A DNA stretch of 64,000 nt. It comes from Agapetus fuscipes (taxonomy: Eukaryota > Arthropoda > Insecta > Trichoptera > Glossosomatidae). The notes beneath the pieces were generated by a model. The model had not been told where the DNA came from. It searched no databases and saw only the letters and a program-made list of their open reading frames with translations. Made by a program: the position numbers and the translations under genes. Where the stretch lies: assembly GCA_951799405.1 (NCBI GenBank), contig OX637346.1, positions 12,299,215-12,363,214 on the forward strand. Direction: 5' to 3'. Each line of letters opens with the position of its first letter. The stretch's first letter is position 1. Below, piece by piece: positions 32,670-43,253 of this stretch.

Positions 32670-33283
32670 AACCTTTTCACCTAATCGATTTTATGAGTTT
32701 ACGTAGACATGAGAAAAAGTACCTGCACATTTATAGAATGGGGTTGTTTATTCAAAAGAAACTTCAGTATGGAAATCAGAAGTAAGCAAACGTCAAGAAA
32801 GAAATTTCATGTGTTATTCAGAGTGTTGTCATTTAATGTCATTATGGGGTCTGTTATTACGCCATGTGCATTAGAAGCCGAATGTATCAAATATGTATGT
32901 AGTAATGACCGATATGCTGACGTACCTGCCGACAATAAAAGGATTCATGCCGTGCTATTCACAAAACATTTCACCCATAGCTGATCTACGGATCAGTAAA
33001 TTTTTGTATGTAAAATTCATTGTAGGCTGCACATGAGCCATGATTTTGCTGTTTGAGAATAGCTCCAAAAGTGTAGGTTCTTGAAGTAATAAAATAAAAT
33101 TACATTCATTAATGGATTTCATATGTAAGATGTTTTCAAAAGCTTATGAATTAATCTATACAGTAAATATTAAAAAAAAAAAGTTTTACGCTTCTTGCTA
33201 AAAGTGAGCAGCTTTTTAAAATAAAATAAAACATAAATTAATTGAAATTCGCAAAAAGTGTTCGCGTGTGCCATAATATGCCA
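32670..33283. other. Unassigned DNA
   Basis: A 91-codon plus frame (32709-32984) has no domain that I recognise. Nothing else seen. Confidence 0.35.
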
Positions 33284-33284
33284 A

Positions 33285-33478
33285 AAGTTTCTACGTCGCT
33301 ATTTACAGCGTCAATTCTCAACAAGACCCAGTTGCTGCAATGTTCGTTGTGAAGGGTCTTACATAGGTAAACCTTGGAAAAAACATTTTTGAAAATAAAT
33401 GACTTTTTTGTTGCTCCACCAAGATTCGCACCCACGACCTTCTGATTACAAATCCGTATGGCGATCCATTCATTACAT
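33285..33478 (-). repeat. SINE D fragment, diverged
   Basis: Contains GACCCAGTTGCTGCAA (complement of the body motif) and an inverted B box, GATTCGCACCCACGACCTTC. Confidence 0.65.
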
Positions 33479-33515
33479 TGCGTACCAGACTTGAGTTCGA
33501 TTCCTCCGAGTATGC
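33479..33515 (+). repeat. tRNA-like SINE scrap
   Basis: GAGTTCGATTCCTCCGAGTA is a B box followed by the first bases of a SINE C-like body. Confidence 0.4.
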
Positions 33516-33560
33516 CGTATTTTTTTCCGTTTTTTTTTCACTTTTTATGATGTACGGGAG

Positions 33561-34076
33561 GTTCCTTGACTACTAGGTTGTTACGTGTCTGACTCCCCAT
33601 GCTGGAAAAACATAGTTCACTTTCACCATTGCCACCCCGTTCCAGGAAAGGCTGTGAAAGTTGCAAAATTATTGTTTACGTAACTTTTGGTTAATTTTGT
33701 ATCTACCTCCACATGCAGCATGTGCATTGTGCAAGCGCGAACTTACATGTGCCTTATTCTCCACGCTACCCGTGATCTGCGGAGTGCCACCCGAGGTATG
33801 CTACTAGCTTCAGTAACATCGAACCACTTGCTTTTAAAGCCATTGGCACGCCTCTGACATATTGGTTCTTGTTTTGTCGTGCCGTTGCTTTTACTTCACG
33901 GGAAGGCCTTCCACCACTTTAGAAAAAATAAAGCTTTACATGAGCGTCCATTTGCTGTGGGTCCTTCTGATATATACAGGACGGGTATGAGGAGGGTTTG
34001 AGCATGTGCCTACTTGAGAGCGTGCATGAAATATGAGCCTTTAATGTCTATATACTTTTGCAACCGAGATTATATT
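33561..34076 (+). repeat. Family A repeat split by family B
   Basis: Family A occupies 33561-33753 and continues at 34003-34076 (ending GCAACCGAGATTATATTA). The interruption is a family B element at 33754-34002. Confidence 0.85.
33754..34002 (+). mobile_element. Family B element inserted in family A, 8-bp duplication
   Basis: CATGTGCC stands on both sides (33746-33753 and 34003-34010), and the uninterrupted family A sequence has it once. This defines the family B unit as 249 bp, starting TTATTCTCCACGC and ending GAGGGTTTGAG. There are no terminal inverted repeats and no protein, so it is non-autonomous and its class is unknown. Confidence 0.8.
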
Positions 34077-34079
34077 ATT

Positions 34080-34390
34080 TTTCCTTTTGAACAGGGTTTA
34101 ATAAGCCGTTAACCTATAAGATAAATAATGCTTCGAGTAGTTTAAAGCCAAAGAAGCACTGTTTCCCATACATGCATAAAAATCATGTGAAAAACAATGA
34201 TGTATACTGTACGCAAGTAAACAATATAAATCCGCGCTCTTCCTACAAAGATGCACTTCTTCAATCGCAAAATTGGCGCCAGCAGAATTAAATGGCGGGG
34301 AAAAAATAGAGCGGAAGTGAGTCAGGCCCGTTTGTTTTACTTATAATAGGCAGTGTATACCTTTAGCTCACTGATGCCCAACCTTTTCTA
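34080..34390. other. Unassigned AT-rich DNA
   Basis: No feature seen. Confidence 0.4.
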
Positions 34391-34393
34391 GAC

Positions 34394-34546
34394 CAGGGCT
34401 GGAAGCCTCATCACCACGGTAATACCTACCGGATATCGGTAATATTTGTACGAAGAAGCGGCCATTTTGAATGGACAAGTCTTCACACAAATATTACCGA
34501 TATTCGGTAGGTAAGAATTACCGTGGTGATGAGACTTCCAACCCAG
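34394..34546. mobile_element. MITE-like foldback element 1
   Basis: Terminal inverted repeats of ~50 bp: CAGGGCTGGAAGCCTCATCA on the left, complement of GATGAGACTTCCAACCC on the right. They extend through ACCGTGGTAAT and ATATCGGTAATATTTGT. The short loop has no ORF. CAGGG ends are common in hAT elements, but no 8-bp duplication is visible. Confidence 0.75.
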
Positions 34547-34718
34547 GAAGTACTCTTAGGCTCGGCATTTTCAAAGTTAACATATGTGACTTTAAAATCA
34601 TTAAAAAAATACACCCATTCGTTTGACATAAATGCGTCTTTTTCGTTCAGTATAACGTCGCTATCTCTAAATCTACATCTAAGATATGTATCATTAAAGA
34701 TTCATATTAATCGCAGTT

Positions 34719-34808
34719 CCACAAGTAGATACGTATAAGTTTGCGCAAACATATGCTGCATGTGGACCTACAGTATAAAAACCCATCTCAAATGAACATA
34801 AGCCCGAA
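34719..34808 (-). repeat. Family A fragment
   Basis: GCGTATCTACTTGTGG-, GCATATGTTTGCGCAAACTT- and ATGTTCATTTGAGATGGG-like blocks on the minus strand. Confidence 0.55.
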
Positions 34809-34959
34809 CATAAGTCGCTATGCTAACGTTTAAAATATCGTACCTTTTTCCGACGAGAAAATGCTTAATTTGCTTTGTTTTAAGTTTGTGACCATGAGGT
34901 TCTGGAACCATTGTATGCATGCACTACAGAAACGTATTTTTAGTATAAGTATTTTTTTT

Positions 34960-35161
34960 CCTGGGATGGAAGTCTCGATGACCGTCGGTAGATCTTACCG
35001 TATCCATTGGAAGATAAGACGGAATACAACATAGCAGCGTATCAACAGCTGATCCATTTTATATGGAAAAACGATTAGCTGTTCAGGCAACGCCATGTTT
35101 TATTCCGTCCTATCTACAAATAGGGAAGATCTACCGACAGCCGTCGAGACTTCCACCCCTG
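34960..35161. mobile_element. MITE-like foldback element 2, related to element 1
   Basis: The outer ends CCTGGGATGGAAGTCTCGAT and CGTCGAGACTTCCACCCCTG pair, and the ~40-bp inverted repeats continue into GTCGGTAGATCTT. The first 16 bp match element 1 (TGGAAG.CTC.AT), so both belong to one superfamily with different interiors. Confidence 0.75.
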
Positions 35162-35164
35162 ATG

Positions 35165-36558
35165 TAGTATGATTAATCTGTAGTATGATTTCAAAGTGCC
35201 AAAAAAATATCTGTTGGTAATTAAAAAAACACTGTCTCTCTTGTGAATCACTCCCAAAGCTTTCGCGGACCACTGGTTATGAGCCACTGCTTTGGCTGCA
35301 TTTATAAGCTGAACTCTGTGAAAAAACTCCCACGTAAGAAGGCGCTGTAGTCATTACACTTTTATATAGTGATTTCCGCTCCAGGGGAACAATGGAGTAT
35401 AAAAGAAGTGTTCATAATACCCCAGAGCTACCTCTGCTCCTTTTAGAGGGCACTAATTATAGCTGAATTATGCAAAAAACCAGTTTAAAAATACACCGCA
35501 AATTCAGAATATTCATCCACGTGTTTGTCTTTTAATTTAACTTTTTTGTTGCATTGTTTTAATTTTAAAAAGTAGTTGACATTTTTTTGTTGGAGGATTT
35601 TTTCAACTTGATATTTTTATTTAAACTATCGTGGCTTTTCGCTGTTGATAAAAAAATACCATAAAATATTTTCCTTATAAAGAATAAACTGCGTTTTGCT
35701 TTAGTGGAATATTTTATTGTGCTTTACGGCTTGCATTTTTTCCTTGCAATTGTGATGTATTTATTCTCTTCTAAGTTAGATTTTTTTAATGCATTCAATT
35801 TACGTTATGAATACAACTATGCCGTTTTATTTATTGTTTTTTGCATTCATAATGAATGAGTGAACTAAATTGCATTGTTCAATAAAAAGCAATAACTGTT
35901 TCAAGGCATTTTGAATATAGATCCTCCTAGGTCCTCCAAAAATATGTCTTGAAAAAACATCCCTTTTCTTATCTTTCTTTTCGAACATCATTTGGCTAGA
36001 ACTGTCTTTGTTCATTGATATATTTCAGTCAAAAAATATATTATTAATTGTACTTTACACATTATTACTTTGAATGAATAGATAGCCCACGATTTTTTTT
36101 GTACGTGAATGACCTATAGATCAATATACTTGAATAGAAAGATAAAAAGAAAGTTTTCTCACCTTTTGTACATAGAAATTGTAAGGGTATTACTCATAAT
36201 ACATTCAAAATTGTAAATACTCACTCACCTTACTTAGTTCAAACTTCTAACTTGGAGTACGGAGTTAGCTTGCAATATACTTTAATACCTACAGGCTCAT
36301 CAGGTGAGTAATCCAATTCACTTTGGTTTGTTTACGATCAGATTTAAGTGAGGGGTTGCCTTGGCTAAGGGATGAAGGGGATAAGAACCATAACGCCGCC
36401 CCAAGCATCAGGTGAATTTAATCCTCGACCAATGCACCGAGTGACGTCACTTTGATGCAGTAAAATAGTGAGACGAAGATGAAAGGGAATGTAATGGAGG
36501 AACCATGTGGGAGTAATATTTTAAGTTATACGGAATTGTTAGGCCTTGAGTTATGTTT
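35165..36558. other. AT-rich DNA, family E-like match near 35310-35450
   Basis: AAGGCGCTGTAGTCATTACA resembles the family E core. At 36270-36310 a CCTACAGGCTCATCAGG stretch vaguely resembles a hammerhead but lacks GAAA. No gene recognised. Confidence 0.35.
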
Positions 36559-36559
36559 A

Positions 36560-36680
36560 AATCGCTTTGTAGCGACGACCAAGCTCGTACACCTCTGCGG
36601 CACTACAACAAGTGTCATAGACCCCTAGAGTCTTTAGAATCTAGGGAGTCTCCCGCACAGGATCTCTTAAAAAAAAAAAA
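36560..36680 (+). repeat. SINE D 3' part with LINE-type tail
   Basis: CTTTGTAGCGACGACCAAGC is followed by the full tail (ACCTCTGCGGCACTACAACA ... GTCTCCCGCACAGGA) and an A run. The copy is 5'-truncated and in plus orientation, and it lies against a degenerate hammerhead. Confidence 0.85.
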
Positions 36681-36683
36681 AAA

Positions 36684-36720
36684 ATTCAAACGTTTTTGGG
36701 CTTCAGAATATCATCAGGGT
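36684..36720 (-). ncRNA. Degenerate hammerhead remnant
   Basis: The minus strand has CUGAUGAU and the stem III end AAAACGUUUGAAU, but GAAA has become CAAA-like and stem II no longer pairs. Confidence 0.4.
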
Positions 36721-36810
36721 TAATTGAAAAAATAAAGAAATCGTAGAAATGTGTTATAATATATATGTAGCTTCACCTGAAAAATAATATCGGTTAGATT
36801 GTATTATTTT

Positions 36811-37030
36811 TTCTATACCCATTGGTATGAGGCGGACTCCCATACTGTTATAACTTGGTTCCCTTTATCCAATGCTACCCCGTTTCGGAGAAGGGCGACA
36901 AGAGTTGCAAGGTGTATGTTCATGTGAGGTATGACTATTTTGGAAGTACACATGCATGTGTCAGGATGAACTTATACGTGTCTGCCTGTAGACGTGCATT
37001 GAGTAGATACCTTAAATATCAATACATTTT
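36811..37030 (+). repeat. Family A repeat, 3' part cut by a LINE
   Basis: Diverged plus-strand copy from CTATACCCATTGGTATGAGG to AATATCAATACATTTTT, where the LINE begins. Possible target duplication CAATACATTT at 37020-37029 and 38573-38582. Confidence 0.75.
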
Positions 37031-38535
37031 TCAACATATTTGTTAAAGATTAAAGAGACTATAAATAATATTACATCACTTGATACCAATCAATATGGAT
37101 TTCAGAAGGGTAGGAGTACAGAAATTCTACTTCAAAGTTTTTCCAATCATATTAATAACGAATTAAACAATAAAAAACATGTATTAGTATTATTCATTGA
37201 CTTCTCCAAGGCTTTTGATACAATTGATCACTTAAAATTGCTTAGATACTTAGATGTCATAGGGATTAGAGGCCCAGTTTTACATCTCTTTGAAAATTAC
37301 CTCTCTAACAGAACCATGACTGTTAATATTGATGGATCTAAAAGTGATATTAAGAACATCAGTGCTGGGGTCCCGCAAGGATCTGTTTTAGGCCCTATAT
37401 TATATATAATTTATGTATCTTTTATTAAATATATTTTCTCAAATGTAAAATATTATGTATATGCGGATGATACTGCACTTGTCATATCTAGTGAGAATTT
37501 AGATGAATGTAACACAATGTTACAAAATGATTTTGATAAACTGCAGAATTGGTGTCATGATGCAGGTCTTTTAATTAATTCAAAAAAAACTAAAATTATG
37601 CATATTAGATCCCCTCATGCTAGAATTAGTACTGTGCCAACCATTAAAGCCCATAATTATGAATGCCTTCATGTCACCAATAATTGTAGAACTTGTTTAT
37701 GTGAAAATATTGACATTGTAAGCGATTATACTTATCTAGGAGTAACAATTGACTGTTTCTTCAAGTGGGACACACATACTTCAAAAACGTGCAAACGACT
37801 GAGATCTGTTGTTGGACAATTATATAAGTTAAAGTTTATATTGCCGCTCCCTACATTAAGATTGGTATATTTATCGCTTGCCGAGTCCATTATAAGATAC
37901 GGCCTCACTGCATGGGGACATTCTTGCGCCACCAATATTAAAAATGTACAAAATGTTCAAAATGCTCTCTTAAAATTAATTGCTCCCATAAATGTGTATA
38001 ACCAAAGGCAGAATATACCATTTTTATTCCAATCATTAAATGTCTTGCCTATTAAGGGTATACTATGGAACATAATTATATGTCAACAATTGTTTAATGA
38101 TAAATATAAAAATAAACTAGAGCATGTGTACCAAACAAGATTTACATCTAATGAAGGACTAGTTGTGCCAAGAATTAATAACAAATATGGACAAAGAACG
38201 TTGGATTACCTTGTGCCAAAAATATTTAATTTGTTGCCAAAGGACTTTAAAAAGGAATCTACAAACATTAATAAAATTATAATATCTTTGAAGATTTGGC
38301 TGGGAGAAAGAACTTTTTTATATTAATTACCTTAACTATATTTGTGTTTTTACTCTACTCTTGTCTCCTAATTTTAACTTTAATTTACTTTTTATTTCAT
38401 ACTAGCACTAAATACTAAGACTTATATTTTTTAATTTGATTGTTGCACCCGATGACAAACTGAAATTTTTTGGTTTATCGGGACAAAAATGTTTAATTTT
38501 TAAGATTTATATTTCTTGTAAAAATTGTTTATGAA

Positions 38536-38568
<33 letters not shown>
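37031..38568 (+). mobile_element. 5'-truncated LINE with intact RT frame, 3' UTR and poly(A)
   Basis: The insertion covers the coding part described separately, a ~210-bp 3' UTR (38327-38536) and a run of about 30 A residues (38538-38568). The UTR contains a ACCCGATGACAAAC..GTTTATCGGGAC hairpin-like pair and AATAAA just before the A run. The uninterrupted frame and long A tail suggest a recent insertion. Confidence 0.85.
37040..38326 (+). CDS. Non-LTR retrotransposon reverse transcriptase, C-terminal 428 residues
   Basis: An uninterrupted frame; its TTG at 37040 is simply where the truncated copy begins, not a real start. Residue positions count from there. QYGFQKGRST (18-27) is RT motif 2a. 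LFIDFSKAFDTIDH (51-64) holds the first catalytic aspartate (54). ISAGVPQGSVLGPILY (107-122) is the primer/template grip. YADDTALV (141-148) supplies the other two aspartates. LLINSKKTKIM, YTYLGVTID and the thumb region follow, then a long C-terminal domain ending TFLY. The endonuclease, any ORF1 and RT motifs 0-1 are missing, so this copy cannot retrotranspose alone although its active site is complete. Motif style fits the CR1/Nimb/Daphne side of LINE diversity. I cannot fix the clade. Confidence 0.9.
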   Translation: MLKIKETINNITSLDTNQYGFQKGRSTEILLQSFSNHINNELNNKKHVLVLFIDFSKAFDTIDHLKLLRYLDVIGIRGPVLHLFENYLSNRTMTVNIDGSKSDIKNISAGVPQGSVLGPILYIIYVSFIKYIFSNVKYYVYADDTALVISSENLDECNTMLQNDFDKLQNWCHDAGLLINSKKTKIMHIRSPHARISTVPTIKAHNYECLHVTNNCRTCLCENIDIVSDYTYLGVTIDCFFKWDTHTSKTCKRLRSVVGQLYKLKFILPLPTLRLVYLSLAESIIRYGLTAWGHSCATNIKNVQNVQNALLKLIAPINVYNQRQNIPFLFQSLNVLPIKGILWNIIICQQLFNDKYKNKLEHVYQTRFTSNEGLVVPRINNKYGQRTLDYLVPKIFNLLPKDFKKESTNINKIIISLKIWLGERTFLY

Positions 38569-38569
<1 letters not shown>

Positions 38570-38570
<1 letters not shown>

Positions 38571-39525
38571 TCCAATACATTTCATTTAAAATAAACATTC
38601 ACAATATTAAACAAACGAAAGGAAACAAAATGTTAAATTTGTTTTGAAATACACTTTCATTATTTTTCTTACACGTTATATTTTCCTCGATGAAGTAGAT
38701 ACCAGACTAGCATCTTATTTTGCAGTAAAATAATCTTTTAAGACATCTTACGTGTGCTGTTTAAATAAGAAGAAAAATACACACATGGAGTACTGTACCG
38801 CAACAACAAAACTTTATCTGTTTTACCTAAAATGTATAGGAACTTGCACGTTTACCAGAGGCGCTGTTTTAGTTTCTATGCGTTTTTTGGAAAACGCTAC
38901 GGTTGCGTGTAAACGCAATGTTTTATACTTGGTACTGTAGCCATTATAAAGGTAACAAATACAAAGGAAAATATTACGTATTGTGTGAATATTCTCCTCG
39001 CAACATTCGTTTGTTACTCGTAGTAATAAAAATTGTTACTCACGCGACCTGTGTACACACATTGTACTGAGCTTCAAGTAAAAAATAATACTTCGTAACA
39101 AAGTAATCACGTATTAAATTTTTTAATGAAAATAGGATAGCGCCTCTGTATCTTTTTCAACCAAAATTTTGAATACTCGACGACTTAAGTATATCTTTGA
39201 AACTCTTACTCGGTGTATGGAGGCAAATATTATGGTTGTCTTTATTTCCTTTGTACGTTCTTCTTCTTGTGCATTTTTAAACTCAAAGCCCTTGAATAAG
39301 TTACCATCGTGTCTCATTTCAGATGTGTACTTATCGTTCTGATTGTTTGTTTCGAATGATTTGTACACGATATCAAAACTGATTGCTGTTTACACGTAAA
39401 ATGGAGTTTATGCGAAGCGTGAATTAAAGATTTATAACTTTGGAAACAATGCTTTTGTATTTGGTATCACAATATAATATGAGTTTATGCAAATATTATA
39501 AAACAATTTTTAAAGTGAATTGGTG
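38570..39525. other. AT-rich DNA with a family E copy (about 38835-38940)
   Basis: The family E copy reads GAGGCGCTGTTTTAGTTTCT, then ATGCGTTTTTTGG and GTTTTATACTTGG. No gene recognised. Confidence 0.5.
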
Positions 39526-39527
39526 TT

Positions 39528-39637
39528 TTTTTACGTGTAAGTTCGCGCTTATACATGCTGCATGCGCACATACAAAATAAACCAAACCTCGCATGAATCT
39601 AATCTTTTAACTCCTGCCACAATTCCCTGAAACACAA
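39528..39637 (-). repeat. Family A fragment
   Basis: ACGTGTAAGTTCGCGCTTAT to CTGCCACAATTCCCTGAAAC, read on the minus strand. Confidence 0.65.
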
Positions 39638-39737
39638 GTTCAAGAACTAAGATTTCTCCTACACTAATCTTAAATTGTTATAAAATTATTTGTATAAGTT
39701 TTAAGATGTTTGTTTGATGCAAGTTTTAATTGTATTA

Positions 39738-39823
39738 CATTTGTAAGCGCGAACTTACACGTATCGGTTTGATGGCATGCATTTAATATGAATTTTTAAT
39801 GTCAATATATCTTTGCAACTGGT
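39738..39823 (+). repeat. Family A 3' fragment
   Basis: TTGTAAGCGCGAACTTACAC to TATCTTTGCAACT. Confidence 0.65.
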
Positions 39824-39904
39824 TCAACGAAAGCCAATTTTGTCTCTATTTTAAGCCGCAGCATCCAAGGTGAATCATCGTCGATCATCATGACTATTTT
39901 CCTC

Positions 39905-40070
39905 TATCTAAGACCCCAACTGAGGTGGATGGACGATATCAAGAGAACTGCAGGCAGAGGATGGCCGAACGCAGCAGCCGATAGACAAACATGGAGAGAA
40001 TCGGGGGAGACCTACGCCCAGGAGTGAACTGAGAAAGTCTGATAAATAAGAAGAAGAAGAAAATCATAAA
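39905..40070 (+). pseudogene. LINE ORF2 C-terminal fragment (endonuclease-RT type)
   Basis: The plus frame reads RPQLRWMDDIKRTAGRGWPN, then AAADRQTWRESGETYAQE and a stop. This matches the (L/T)RW.DDI...AG..W...A.DR..W..L.E.Y.Q pattern at the end of RTE-like and related LINE proteins. An (AAG)n tail follows at 40049-40060. It is severely 5'-truncated. Confidence 0.82.
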
Positions 40071-40129
40071 ACTTGATAGAAGCGGCACCATAAAAAGAAG
40101 ACGAATTGCATTTTTAAGAGGACCTCTGT

Positions 40130-40268
40130 TAACAAAGTGAGAGTCCATTGCATTTTTTTTATAAATTCAGTAGGAAAAACAAAGTTTTAATTACTTTTAT
40201 TTATTTATTTTGCTCAAACGTTTTCGCCTAATAAGATTAACAATTAAAAATTATGCTCCTGAAGATGC
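40130..40268. mobile_element. PLE pseudo-LTR remnant with two half hammerheads
   Basis: The leader-like CAAAGTGAGAGTCCATTGCA is followed by a minus-strand half (GGCGAAAACGUUUGAGC, 40212-40229) and a plus-strand half (GCTCCTGAAGATGCC, 40255-40269). Stem I strands GCUC and GAGC match. The missing halves suggest an internal deletion of a palindromic element. Confidence 0.6.
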
Positions 40269-40269
40269 C

Positions 40270-41760
40270 TTGAAGAATTGAATGTCATTCATCGGTAAGC
40301 GTGCAAGAACGCTGCACGTTTACGTCTCTCAAGCTAAATTTTGAATGCTAGGAGATTGTTTTAGGGGGTGTTTTAGTCTAAGCACCATCTCCCCGCCGCG
40401 CCGTGGTTCGACAACTTGGCTTCCGGAAAATTCCGTCCTTCATTATTTACGTCCGGAAGAGGGAATGTATCGATTCGGACGGAATTATTTAGTCGCCGAC
40501 ATAAACTGAACTCGGGGAGTGCCATATTTTACGAGCCAATACTTCCTCACGCTCTCTGAGATTTCCCATGAGGGCCTCCATGTCGCGGGGGGCATCATGG
40601 CCTGTCGCACTAATATTGACGATATGTTGATGCAGTTATTGCCGTTAAAATCTGTGCCGTGTTCGTCATATCATCAAGGTAAGTCTTTCACTTTGCTGAA
40701 TGCAGAGTTAAAGATTTTTAGAAAACGCGATGACTTACGGTCTTGCTGATAATTTCCAAAAAATCAGAAAAAGTGATCTAAACTAATCTAATGCGCGAGC
40801 CAAGCTTCTTCGTCTACAGCTGAGTTAAATGGCCCAGGCTTCTTTAAATTTTATCCTGATCTTCGCATCCCGGTCAACCCGATATTTTTATTTTCCTATC
40901 AAATGAGCTATATTGTCGGCACATCTAAAGTATCCGTACTTTTTTATCTTCTTCCCCTGTCTCCATTAATATATTCTAGAAGTCCAACTTTCATCTTAAA
41001 AGATACGTACATAAATGGCTAAAATTATTTATTAGGAGTGATCTAACAGTGTTCAACTTGTCAACCTTTCTTTTCCTACAAACTGGTAATAAATTTAGTT
41101 CAGAATATGCCGCGTATTTATTGTTCTTTATTTTTAATAGTCTACTATTATTTATTTGAAATTCCATACTGATTCCTTCAAAAAGTACATTGTAAGTACA
41201 TATACTTTCATCCGATGTCCTTTCAGCGTCGATGCTACGCATATAATGTTTCCAATACTTTTTTTTTACTTTTTCCTCTGCATAGGAATATCCTAATACA
41301 GTAAATGTCCCGTAGAATCTGTGCCGAGTTCATCATATTATTAACCACCTCTCACCGCTGACTGTGTGATACATTACCATGATTAATCTGGCTGACGTTA
41401 CGCCACTGCTACTATCACTTAGTCAATATTGATTATGCCAACTATTACCTACTGAGCGATTGATATCTAATCCATACTTTGATTTACGAACCTCATGGAA
41501 TATTTAAATAAAATACATAAATAAAATCATAGATTATACTTGAAGCCAGACATTGTGAGATGGGGCAGAACAAGACAACGGTACTGGAAGGACAACGTGA
41601 TGAACAGTTGGAGAATCCCCCATGTGGCTGCCCACAGTATGCCTGTAGGACATCGCCTGCAAGGAAGACCGCTTAAGAGATGAAGAGTAGGTGGTGCTCT
41701 CCTTCCTAAGAGAAAAACATTCGTTCAATAACAGAAGTAATATTAACAATTAGAATAATA
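40270..41760. other. Unassigned DNA, possible LINE scrap at 41535-41690
   Basis: The plus reading of 41535-41690 gives VRWGRTRQRYWKD and GRPLKR before a stop, similar in style to LINE C-termini but too short to assign. Nothing else recognised. Confidence 0.3.
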
Positions 41761-41767
41761 TACTTTT

Positions 41768-41885
41768 TGCCATCAATCTTCTCCATGTGCCATGTCGGCT
41801 CCCCTGACTGCAACGTTGGCGATCACCTTGGCAAACATGCCCCTGTCCTGCTCTGTTTGGAACAACTCTTCCATATTTCGGATGC
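41768..41885 (-). pseudogene. LINE ORF2 C-terminal scrap
   Basis: The minus reading gives EELFQTEQDRGMFAKVIANV followed by RGADMAHGED and a stop. The (A/Q)DR..(W/F)...(V/I)AN..G..MA end is typical of RTE-like endonuclease-RT proteins. Only about 35 codons remain. Confidence 0.5.
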
Positions 41886-41912
41886 TTCTTCACTGAGTGA
41901 AGAAGCATCCGA
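41876..41912. repeat. Perfect 17-bp stem hairpin
   Basis: TTCGGATGCTTCTTCAC is followed after TGA by GTGAAGAAGCATCCGAA. An ACATGT-rich run follows at 41920-41980. Confidence 0.85.
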
Positions 41913-42221
41913 ATGTCTTACATGTTTTACATGTAAACATGTTTTTTCATGTATACATGTTTTGGCTAAAAATTATACATGTGTCTCCTACCGCACTCTC
42001 GTCATCAATAGATTATTTTGTTTATGAGTACGGAATTGCCTGTTAACCGTAAAATTTATTTGTTAAAATGAAGACAGTTAATCCAGTTTAAAGAACACGT
42101 GCAAGTCGTTTAGTTGACAATACCATTCGCTTAGTTTTCAATATATTTAATATGTGTCTCAGAGTGTTGAATATGGTTTTCTTTTGTAGAGGCATTAACT
42201 TTGTAATCGTTCATCTTAAGA

Positions 42222-42325
42222 GATAAAAAGAAAAAACACTTTGTATTCGATTACTATGAGTATTTTATTTAATTTAATACCACAACCGGTTTCGCAAACA
42301 TCCGTTCGCATCATCAGGTGGATAA
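42222..42325 (-). mobile_element. Penelope-type pseudo-LTR fragment
   Basis: Matches 19820-19925 through the leader (TCGATTACTATGAGTATT) and ribozyme. It is not followed by an inverted copy. Confidence 0.75.
42280..42321 (-). ncRNA. Hammerhead ribozyme (PLE-like), complete core
   Basis: CCAC, CUGAUGA, U, stem II GCGAA/UUUGC (loop differs from the 19880 copy by two bases), GAAA, CCGG, UU, GUGG. Loop variation with intact stems and core is what selection or recent shared function would leave. Confidence 0.85.
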
Positions 42326-42329
42326 ATTA

Positions 42330-43250
42330 ATGCTTTTACAGGTTGAATCATTGCAGGGTATATTTACTCAGCGTTCACAAGGAATAAAAACATATTCCTG
42401 AGGGAAAAGGGAAAACCTCAACATCCAATAAACTGATTGAAGTGAAACTGACACCCACGTGCTTATAAAAATAAATCAGATTCATAAACCTAAGATCCTT
42501 TTAAATAAGAACATCTCTGAGTTTGCAAGATTTAACGATGCTTAGGTGCATCATAAGCAAATAAGAATGCAAAACGTCTCTAAAATCTTAAATGCATGTA
42601 AGAAAATATACAATTTTATTTACAACATTTTTTGCAAATCACAATAATTAGTCATTAGAATTTCAGTTAATAAGTGACATTTTAATTTGGATCGTAAAAC
42701 AGTACCCACGTGATGTGTTAAAAACGAACTTTAATTATCGCCGTTGTGCTGTGAATAAAACATGAAACCAAACACTCGTAGCCGATCCCCAAGTACAAAA
42801 TAAAATATGTTAACTCAATCATAGCGTATACCAAAACATATGATAACTAAAACACTTATGGAAAGCGCTGGTTTGGTTTACATACTTTATTCAGTTTAAA
42901 CGTAAAGTTTTATATTAGAAGTTCTGGTTTTTATTGGATGAGAGAGGGTAGATGTAAAGGGGCGGCAGTCATTCCAAATGCCTGGTTAATAATTCAGCCG
43001 GTACTTCTGTGAAAAAAAAACTCAAAACGATAATACAGAAAGCTTCTCGGGGGTGTTTCTGGTGGTAATAATTTGAGATTTTTATCGGGTGATTATTGCC
43101 TACCAACCTCACGTAAAATCGTTCGGCTATCTCGCCGACTTGATCATGTTAGAAGCCTTTATCATAATATGAATCTTTATCGTGATATTGTAACGGTTGT
43201 CAGTGAGTTATAATATATTTGCAGTACTTGGTTACTTTAATGGTCAAGAC
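42330..43250. other. Unassigned AT-rich DNA
   Basis: No gene, RNA or repeat recognised. Confidence 0.4.
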
Positions 43251-43253
43251 GCA

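Noticed and set aside
36270..36310. CTCACCTGATGAGCCTGTAGG on the minus strand looks like the start of a hammerhead
   Set aside because: The GAAA box is absent (AUUAAA in place), stem III is not self-complementary and stem I does not pair.
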